Assembly: GCA_015680685.1 (NCBI GenBank)
Contig: MNCI01004529.1
Location: 26,280 to 90,279 of the forward strand
Direction of reading: 5' to 3'
Length of the DNA stretch: 64,000 nt
Source of the DNA: Gnetum montanum
Taxonomy: Eukaryota > Streptophyta > Gnetopsida > Gnetales > Gnetaceae
This document shows, piece after piece, positions 57,020 to 64,000 of this stretch. How positions within the stretch are numbered: position 1 is the first letter of the stretch; each line of letters starts with the position of its first letter. A program made the position numbers and the translations under genes. The notes beneath the pieces are model-generated. The model saw nothing but the letters and a program-made list of their open reading frames with translations. It searched no databases and had not been told where the DNA came from.

Positions 57020-59880
57020 GAGGACTATCTCAACCAAGAAAAAATGACCAAGAACAAGGAGGGGCCAAGAACCAACCCAGGAAGAACTAGTTATAACTAA
57101 TTCCATAGGACCTCTTAGCGAAGAGGCCAAAGTGAAGTCTATTCATCAAATTCCAGAATAGGTGGCAGCAATAGAACATTCCCATCAGGATGAGCCACCA
57201 ACCTAACAAGTGAACCTTGAAGTGACCTTGACAGAAGCCTACCTAAATCAAATCAAATCAAAGGAGGTATAGAAAACAATGCTCCAAGAGTTGAACTTTG
57301 GCTCTTTCTTGGAGCAAGCACCTAAAGAGGTATAGAACCAACTGAAGATCTCTTTCATGTGGCCAATTATCACTTCTAGTGGTAAGTGGTATATGGGAGA
57401 GATGTTCCTACTTTTTAACAACAAGCAGGCCAGTTCAACAGTTAAGATCAAGGATAGTTCAGTGTCCTACTTGTTGCAAGCCATTGTAGAGGCACTTGGG
57501 TTGCCTAAAACTGGGATGAATCTCACTGAGATTCCAATGCAAGTAGATCACAACATTAAAAAGGAATGGGTTTAATGATGCTATGGTGTTAGTGGCAAGG
57601 AGTACAATGTGCTCACACTGGTAGAAAGAATCCATTACAAGATTGTGACCTTTCACCTAAATCCCACAATGGGGCCCAACAAGATCACTATCTTTTTTTC
57701 CCATGTGTGTGCTACTCTAAGTGGAAGATTCTCAGTCAACCTTGCATAGCTAATCTATTTAGAGATAGAGAACTAGTTCAAGAAGAATGAATGTGGAAGG
57801 AAGGCACTTCCCTTCCCATGCCTAGTCAAAAAACTATGTCAAAGGGGAGGAATAGTCCGCTACACTAATGATGCTAGCTAACATGCTTCGACAACTAATT
57901 GGACAGAGATTATGTAGGATAAAAATCCTACAATAATAATCCAAGAAGAGGAGCAACAACCACCACCTCCACTTGCCACTCAAAAAATAGTGATGGATGT
58001 TACTACAACATCCCAAAATTTGCATGAATTCTGAGAATGGCTCTTGAGTGAGTAAGAGCAATAGAGAACCATGAGTGGTGGAGACCCATTTGTGTATCAG
58101 CTTGTGATGAGTCACCTAAATGAGATGGCCCAATCAGTCAGCCTGATGGATGGAAGTGGACCCATTTTCTTTGCCCAACGAATGTAGTTGTCCCTGAGGT
58201 CGAATCCTAGTGCCAAAGAGGTAATGGTATCTCTCTCAGAACAGTAGCTCTTAAAGAGATCTGGGAGTGCCACAACCTTTTTGGTGCCCTTGGAGGATGG
58301 CAAGAGGACAATAGTATTGGTGATGCAACACCAAGAACAAGAGATAGTAGTAGAGGTGATTGCTGACAAAATTGTCGAGACAATCAATGAACCTGCAGTA
58401 TCTGTGCCAAACATCATTGTACTTAAAGATGTGTAGATGTTCCTAGAGATCATAAGTAACAGACTAAGCATAGCACAACATGAAAAACTACTAAACTAAT
58501 TGGTAGCAAATTGGAAACCACTTTTGGATGTCTTTGACCTCCTGGATAATATTACTGCAACCTAGTCAAAGCTACTAAAGGCAAGGGGTAAGAATATTAT
58601 CTTGGAAGGGCAACTCAAAATAGCTAAAGAGCTAAATGAATGCTTGGCTGCAGAAGTTGCTGAACTAAGAGCCCAAATTATCGACCTTGCATTTCTCAAC
58701 CTAGCATTGATAACAAATGAAGCTCTTAAATAGCTTCACACTAGGTTGAAAGGGGTTGAGGGTGTGATGGAGACGATAATGTTCTATTGATTCTTGGTAG
58801 AGGCCACCTAACATAAAATTCAGAAGGTCTTAAATCTGACCCGCCAGGAAAATGTTCAACTAACCATAGCAAACCATCACTTGTGAAATGTTGATGTGCA
58901 TAAACAACAATTGACTGATTTTATCCATTAACAGTAGGAGCAACTAGCCAAAGTAAATACAAAGTTAAGGAGATTGACAGCCAAGAACAAAAACCTCTCT
59001 ATGGAGGAGGTCCAGGCCCTTTGCCAAAATACCATAATAGAGGTAGTTTCCTAGAAATCAGAGGCTATTAAGTTTGAGAGAGTCAAAGATCATTATAGAG
59101 ATTAGGTTATCCTACAAAAAGAAATAAATAAGAAATACATTCAAGTGGCAAATCCAAAGATGAACGTCTAGTAACTCTAATAAGGACACGAATTATGGTA
59201 GCCCATCATTGATGGGATTGATCAATACAATAAAGAAAAAATTCACCTAAAGGAATTACAGATATAGGAGATGACTAAATATATAGAGCTTGCAAATCTT
59301 CAATACACAAACCTGGCTATGTTGATTGCTGGACAACTATGGTTAGACTTGGAAAAGCAAGTGGCCAACTTGTACATGTTGTATGAAGTCGAGTTCAAGC
59401 ACCAAAAGGACACCAAGCAAAAGCTTGCAGAGGCAAACACTGAACTTAAGGTTCTTAAGGGTAAATATACTAATCAAAAATCCATTTCCAAGATCCTATC
59501 CAAAAGAATGAATGACTACTAGAAGCTGCAAAATGCAATCAGGGCATTCGATGTCAAACACAAATAATTTGTTGCCTAGTTTGTCAACATCAAGGAGTTG
59601 TTCCTAGTAATGCCCTATCCATAGGATATCCCCATTCTAGCACACATTGGTGATGTCATGTGGACTATGAATTATTTCTAAAGTAAGGAAGAGAAGGTGA
59701 AGGCATTATTGGATGCCTTTCACCTTCCACTAGCAACCATAGCAGGATAGTCATAGCCTCCTTAGCCACTACATGTGTCCAAAGTTGACGAAAGTTCTTT
59801 AGAACATCAGAAACTCCACCGCCTAGGATTGTTTGATCTTCTCAACCATCTTCATCTCATCAGAGGATATGTTGTCTAGT
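57020..59880 (+). pseudogene. Gy5 aORF
   Basis: Homologue of the Gy1 aORF. N-terminal part: ELNFGSFLEQAPKEV, MWPIITSSGKWYMGEMFLLF, LVERIHYKIVTFHLNP, LPFPCLVKKLCQRGGIVRYT (57250-57870). Middle: the EVIADKIVETINEPAVSVPN stretch near 58360. C-terminal part rich in K, E, Q and L, likely coiled coil (ANLQYTNLAMLIAGQLWLDL and TKQKLAEANTELKVLKGKY at 59280-59480). The ancestral product was probably about 900 residues. Function unknown. Confidence 0.6.
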
Positions 59881-60057
59881 TTGAAGTAATAATATCATAG
59901 TATTTAATTTTGTATCATGAACACCACAAATTTTGTAATGATGTCAATATATACAGGTGGGCACTTAGTTTTATTATGTTAGTTTGTTGTTTCAATTGTC
60001 AATTAATAATCCCATAACTTCCTTGTTTTGTAAGGAAACTCAAGGATGAATTTTCAT

Positions 60058-60072
60058 TCAGTTGTGGGGGTA
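60058..60072 (+). other. Polypurine tract of Gy5
   Basis: TCAGTTGTGGGGGTA lies directly before the 3' LTR start TGATGAAG, as in Gy1 at 4927-4939. Confidence 0.65.
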
Positions 60073-60557
60073 TGATGAAGTGTCAAAGTGTCATGTTGAT
60101 GAGCCCTTGTCAATGAGTCCTCGTCAATAAGGCTGTGTTGATGTAGCATTTGCTACATTTATGATGCCCCATCGACATAGCATCATAATAAAGTTTATAA
60201 ATACACACTCATCTGCTATGTTTATGGGATGTTTTTTCATAGTTGTAATAGAGTTCTTGTAGTTTTGTCATTTGAAAGTTAGAATATTTTTTTGATTTCC
60301 CACAGTAGGAGTCAGAAGTGTATAGATATTTATTCGAGCACTAATGTACCTAAGCACAGCAATGTGAATAACAATAAAGATGAGCCTTTTAATAAATGTT
60401 GCAACACTTGGAGATAGATTAGTTATGTATCTCTACATTTATTGTTTTCATTAATTACATGATTAATTAAGATAAGTAGGCTTATAATTAATTAACTAAT
60501 TAAGCTAAATAGATTAAACATATAAGTACGACTACTTTGAGCATACCATACAATGCT
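60073..60557 (+). repeat. 3' LTR of Gy5, truncated by Gy6
   Basis: TGATGAAGTGTC start; aligns with the 5' LTR up to CATACCATACAATGCT, where Gy6 begins. The remaining roughly 400 bp would lie beyond Gy6, outside the window. Confidence 0.85.
60095..60203 (+). promoter_or_regulatory. U3 14-bp tandem array and TATA of the Gy5 3' LTR
   Basis: GTTGATGAG, GTCAATGAG, GTCAATAAG and GTTGATGTAG start at 60095, 60109, 60123 and 60137: four units at exactly 14 bp. An ATCGACATAG unit is at 60171, and TATAAATA starts at 60196 (25 bp later). The core GTCGAT and its reverse complement ATCGAC are the likely ancestral words. Confidence 0.75.
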
Positions 60558-60571
60558 TGATGATGGGACAC

Positions 60572-60682
60572 GATATCGCATGGGCCATGATATTGCGTAC
60601 GCAATATCGCATACGCGATATCGTGTCCTTCCCTGCAATATCGTGTACGCGATATCGTAGCCCATCGCTAGTTCTATAAATA
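60572..60682 (+). promoter_or_regulatory. U3 GATATC array and TATA box of Gy6
   Basis: Cores start at 60572, 60589 (GATATT), 60603 (AATATC), 60617, 60637 (AATATC) and 60651, with steps of 17, 14, 14, 20 and 14. The stretch 60589-60608 is a perfect 20-bp palindrome, GATATTGCGTACGCAATATC. TATAAATA starts at 60675, 24 bp after the last core start. CpG content is high compared with the surrounding DNA. Confidence 0.9.
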
Positions 60683-61009
60683 AGAGGTAGCTCTCCCTTA
60701 TTTCTTCATATAGATCTAGACCTTAGCCAAACTCTTTCCATTTTTCCATTCCAAAGTTAGAATAATTTCCATGTGCCCACAGTAGGAGTCTCAAAGTGAA
60801 TGGATCTTTATTCAAGCAATTCTGTACCCGAGCACACAATTGTGTACAGAAATAAAGAAGAACTTTTGGATAAACCTTGCAATGCATGGATTAAGCTAAA
60901 TAGGACGTTAATTATTGTTAATTATTTAAATGCTTTCTTAAGGACTTAATCTCTCTCAACCCTCAACTCTCATAGTTAAGTGCATTTAGTACGACCGCTT
61001 TGAGCACGT

Positions 61010-61112
61010 ACATCATGCTTGGTAATCCCAGTAATGAATAGCATTTGGTAATCCCAGTAGNACATCATGCTTGGTAATCCTAGTAATGAATAGCATTTGG
61101 TAATCCCAGTAG
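61010..61112. repeat. 51-bp duplication around a single N in the Gy6 LTR
   Basis: Positions 61010-61060 and 61062-61112 match at 50 of 51 bases with the N at 61061 between. Probably an unmerged contig overlap, as at 2838 and 23123. Confidence 0.8.
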
Positions 61113-61448
61113 CGTTGCATTGGTTTAGGGTGTGAAATGGCAAGTGGGAATAGATATCGATGCTAGGACAATTAAGTCTTAGTTAGTTAAAGTTAGTTAC
61201 TTAGTCTCTTCACCCCTTTCCTCTCTTAGGATAGGCGATAAAACATAAAAGATATAAAAATCACATGCCTCAAGCTTACTTAACCATACAACCATGAAAA
61301 ATACAAGTAATCTTGGGAGGACAATGATTGATTAACCTTAGGTGTTCCATAAGGCGTGTAAGCACTTAGTTTGTGAAGTTCGACCGAATCGTGCATGTAA
61401 CGCTCGTATTCGTATGGTTGAGTGTAGGGGTACCTCGCCACTCATCAT

Positions 61449-61467
61449 TGGCGCCATTGCCGGGGAC
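61449..61467 (+). other. tRNA-Asp primer binding site of Gy6
   Basis: TGGCGCCATTGCCGGGGAC lies two bases after the LTR. It matches the complement of the plant tRNA-Asp 3' end (TGGCGCCGTTGCCGGGGA) at 17 of 18 bases. Best-preserved PBS in the window. Confidence 0.9.
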
Positions 61468-61592
61468 TAAGTTGTTTGTGCACTAAGTAGAACATAGGAA
61501 ATCATCCACATCATTGGGAAGCTTAAATGAACCATTAGTGTTAATTAGAAGAAAATTTAAACAACGGTCAATAGCACACCGACAAGATAACA

Positions 61593-63700
61593 ATGTCTTC
61601 TTCTCCACACAAAAGCACTTCACCGCCTAGGACCAACACTAGAGACAGTCGATGGCACGACATACATAACCAAGAACCACCAATTCCGCAACAATTTAGT
61701 GTGGTATACATTCATCACGATGAATATATACCCGAATTTACCTTTGTCTTCCATCAAGATGAACAAATGCGATGGAGAGACTTGGAGGGTAACATAGTGT
61801 TGCCCCCAGACAAAGCTGCCCCCAACATGCTCCTTCATGCCCTTTCATGAATTGGCATGTCACAATTATATGTTGAGTACGTTGCATGCAATTACAACAT
61901 GAGGGACTACCATCCCCCAGAAGTGCGACATCAACGGGACTTGCGGCAGGAGAGTCACCACACATCGTTGAAGGGCATGGGACCCCATAATTCTTTGCCC
62001 GTCATAAGAGAAATTAAGGGTGGTGAACCTATCTCAATAGGTTCTCCACAAAATGATGTTCCCCCTCCTAACGATAGTGAGAAATTAGGGTATTAGAACT
62101 TCACTCCACAATTCACAACCTTGGTTCTGATTCCCAAGAACACCAAGTGTTCAATGAAGGAACACAAACACAAGATAAGAGCAAGCATTCTTATCGTCAT
62201 CACGATCAGCGAGATCGAGACCACCGAAGAGAAGGTAAGAAACATCGTCATGGCAATGGTTCCCCTTCTTCTTTCCCTTCATCACATCATTCACCCTCTC
62301 CTTCCACATCAGGACGTAGTCACAAAAAGCCCAACCATGAGGATAAGGGTAAAGATAAGCAAAATGAAAAACCTCAACGAGAGAGTCAAGAGCGAGGACG
62401 AGGGCATTCTAGGGAATCACGACATGAAAGAAGGGAAAGTAGGGAACCACGTAGGCACCATAGATTCCATGAAAGAAATGACAATGAAGAACCCATACTA
62501 GTAACCCAAAGTATGTTAGACATTACGGAGGCAATTAGAATACCTACAAGGCACCAGAAAGATAGTCGGATCAAGAGACTAGACATGAATAATATCCCAC
62601 GGTTTGAAGGGGGATACAATGCTGATCCGCAGAATCACTTACAGGAATTCCACGATGCCTGTGCCTTGCAGAATATTGAAAACGAGTGGCAAAAGTTAAA
62701 TTTTTTTCCAAGGACACTCATAAAAGAAGCGGAAAGCTGGTACCGGTCCTTAGAATCGAAAACCATTAGGAGGTGGAGTACGATGCTAGAACTATTTAAT
62801 GATAAATATCAAACATACTCCTGAGTGTCCAACTTGTGTAAGCAGATCCAAGGATGGAAGCAAGGTAATCACGAACCCTTGGATGCTTCCATGGACCGAT
62901 ATTATGCATTGCTACATCGTTGCCTGGGCCATGGTTATGCATAATGGGATGCTCTTGGAATAGATGCCCAAGGGAGACTATCAGAACTTAGGTCCCATGA
63001 AGTTCATAGAATGTTGGAGCAAGTAGCTAAGGAAGAAGGAGAGCTATGGAAAAGAAAAAGCGCAGAAGAGTATAACTGTGATCATTCCCTCCGAAAGAGG
63101 GAAGTAAGATTCTGTGAGGAAGAGGATGAGTCACCACTCAAAGAGTTGGTGAATAGAAAAACCTTACCGCTTCAAAAGTTGACAACCAAAGTGTCGACTA
63201 AGGTAGATCAAATGTGGGACTCCTTAGATAGTAGATTTGAAACTGTTTTGAAAATTTTAGAGGAGTCTAAGGAGCGAAGTAGTGATCATGATAAGAAAAA
63301 GAGGAGAGATTCAAACCATGCATGTAACAAGGGTAAGGGAAAAATGACTATCACCGATGAGGTTTTGGACTCTGATACGGACAATGACAGTGGATGTGAT
63401 GTCTATCAATATGACCATCCTAAGGGATGCTACCCAATAATCTCACATCTACAAGAGTTCGGGGTGTATGCACTCAACCCAAGACTTAACAAACGACAAG
63501 CACCTCGAAGGCTACCTTATCCCCAAGGTAGTTCCACCAACCCTTAATGTATTATCCAAGTGGAACTCCACCACAACCTATCGGGCAACACTAGCAGTGG
63601 CAATACCCATAGTCATGGGGGATGCCACCGCCTATGTAACAATACCCTTACCAGTAACTAGATCCATATGACTATTACATGCAGCAGCTGATTTCTCCAA
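61593..63700 (+). pseudogene. Gy6 gag
   Basis: ATG at 61593. N-terminal block FSVVYIHHDEYIPEFTFVFH and WRDLEGNIVLPPDKAAP. After a frameshift near 62100-62147 comes a strongly basic stretch rich in Arg, His, Ser, Lys and Glu (about residues 170-290; RGHSRESRHERRESREPRRH). The core follows: RLDMNNIPRFEGGYNADPQN, ALQNIENEWQKLNFFPRTLI and RRWSTMLELFNDKYQTYS. The zinc knuckle near 63390 reads CDVYQYDHPKGCY, with the second Cys changed to Tyr. Only a few stops, so decay is recent. The end of gag and the protease continue past 64000. Confidence 0.85.
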
Positions 63701-64000
63701 GTGACTCTATAGGTCACGTAACCCCACAACGTCACTACCAAGTTCAAGAGTATTTTAGGACTCCCTCTCCTAGAAGGGACACCCCACATGCATACCATCC
63801 TCCGAATCCATCCGCATCTCTTATGTCAGTAGTTCCACTACCACCCGCTCCAATGATGCAAGGGGAACTCCCCACTCAACCGCAGCAACGTAATGCTACG
63901 AGAGTTGTAAACCTTCAACCCGCTTCTAGTTCTAACAACCATACAAAGAGAAGATCCTTCTTTAGAACAAACAGTCCAAACAAGCTCTCACAACCACAAG
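63700..64000 (+). pseudogene. Gy6 gag tail towards protease
   Basis: Pro/Gln/Asn-rich stretch with an RRSFFRTNSPNKLS end, matching the Gy3 and Gy4 gag tails (KKRPFFKTN, QRRFFFRHD). The protease motif is not yet reached at the window end. Confidence 0.6.

Larger units (their letters stand above)
48462..60557 (+). mobile_element. Gy5: Ty3/Gypsy element with full gag-pol-aORF order
   Basis: 5' LTR, PBS, gag, PR-RT-RH-IN, spacer with internal promoter block, aORF, PPT and the first 485 bp of the 3' LTR. It is inserted into the Co2 zinc knuckle, and its 3' LTR is split by Gy6 at about 60557. It is the only element here whose complete layout can be followed, though every frame is badly decayed. 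Confidence 0.85.
60558..61447 (+). repeat. 5' LTR of Gy6
   Basis: Ends TCATCA at 61447, directly before the PBS. R-U5 resembles the Gy3 LTR (CACAGTAGGAGTCTCAAAGT; AATAAAGAAGAAC; CATTTGGTAATCCCAGTAG). The true length is about 50 bp shorter if the duplication at 61010-61112 is an assembly artefact. Confidence 0.9.
60558..64000 (+). mobile_element. Gy6: Ty3/Gypsy element, 5' part
   Basis: LTR, PBS and gag; it continues past the window. It is inserted in the Gy5 3' LTR and so is younger than Gy5. It has the best-preserved PBS and the longest open gag stretches here (225 and 178 codons), consistent with being recent. The start is TGATGATGGG at 60558 or TGATGGG at 60561. Confidence 0.9.

Noticed and set aside
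58112-58471. 119-codon minus-strand frame
   Set aside because: Antisense to the Gy5 aORF, whose plus-strand reading is supported by the Gy1 homologue.

Overview
This window is plant nuclear DNA made almost entirely of decayed LTR retrotransposons. I see no host gene, rRNA, tRNA or CRISPR array. Evidence for a land plant with a large genome: Ty3/Gypsy elements primed by tRNA-Asp, an extra open reading frame (aORF) between pol and the 3' LTR, Ty1/Copia elements primed by initiator tRNA-Met, AT-rich sequence, and coding regions broken by many in-frame stops. Many lost PBS and active-site bases are C-to-T or G-to-A changes, as expected for long-methylated repeats. A gymnosperm-like genome is only a guess. 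The names below are working labels.

Layout. Gy1 (1-5808, +) is the 3' part of a Gypsy element: spacer, internal promoter-like block, aORF, PPT and 3' LTR. Gy2 (-) is a Gypsy element split in two: 5809-12362 (3' spacer, IN, RNase H, RT, PR, end of gag) and 39612-41936 (start of gag, PBS, 5' LTR). It is interrupted by Lx (12363-39611, +), a large element with 1.6-kb LTRs, gag and protease but no visible RT. Lx is itself interrupted at 19033-34244 by Gy3 (+; LTR, PBS, gag, PR-RT-RH-IN), which lies between copies of the 5-bp site duplication CATAT. Gy4 (+; LTR, PBS, gag, aORF start, no pol) is nested in the 3' part of Gy3. Gy2 lies in Copia element Co1 (41937-44181, -). A second Copia element, Co2 (44829-48461, -), is cut by Gy5 (48462-60557, +; LTR, gag, pol, aORF, PPT, partial 3' LTR). 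Gy6 (from about 60558 past the window end, +; LTR, PBS, gag) sits inside the 3' LTR of Gy5. The inferred order of insertion is Co1, then Gy2, Lx, Gy3, Gy4 on one side, and Co2, then Gy5, Gy6 on the other.

How the parts work together. The Gypsy elements share one plan: TGATGA...TCATCA LTRs, a tRNA-Asp PBS, a gag with a histidine/arginine/serine-rich stretch and a short zinc knuckle, pol, a 1.5-2 kb spacer, an aORF (an N-terminal part like the plant transposon protein domain, then coiled coil), and a PPT. Gy4 has no pol and would need enzymes from relatives such as Gy3, Gy5 or Gy6.

The most interesting signal is in the promoters. The LTRs carry arrays of a 6-bp core repeated at 14-bp steps. 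In all four LTRs with the GATATC core (Gy1, Gy3, Gy4, Gy6) the last core starts exactly 24 bp before TATAAATA. Gy5 and Gy2 keep the 14-bp step and the 24-25 bp distance but use an unrelated core (GTCGAT/ATCGAC type). A similar palindrome block with its own TATA lies upstream of the aORF in Gy1 and Gy5, and in reduced form in Gy4, suggesting a second promoter built on the same architecture.

Single N characters at 2838, 23123 and 61061 sit between near-exact duplicates and look like unmerged contig overlaps. The N at 33345 joins unlike sequences.
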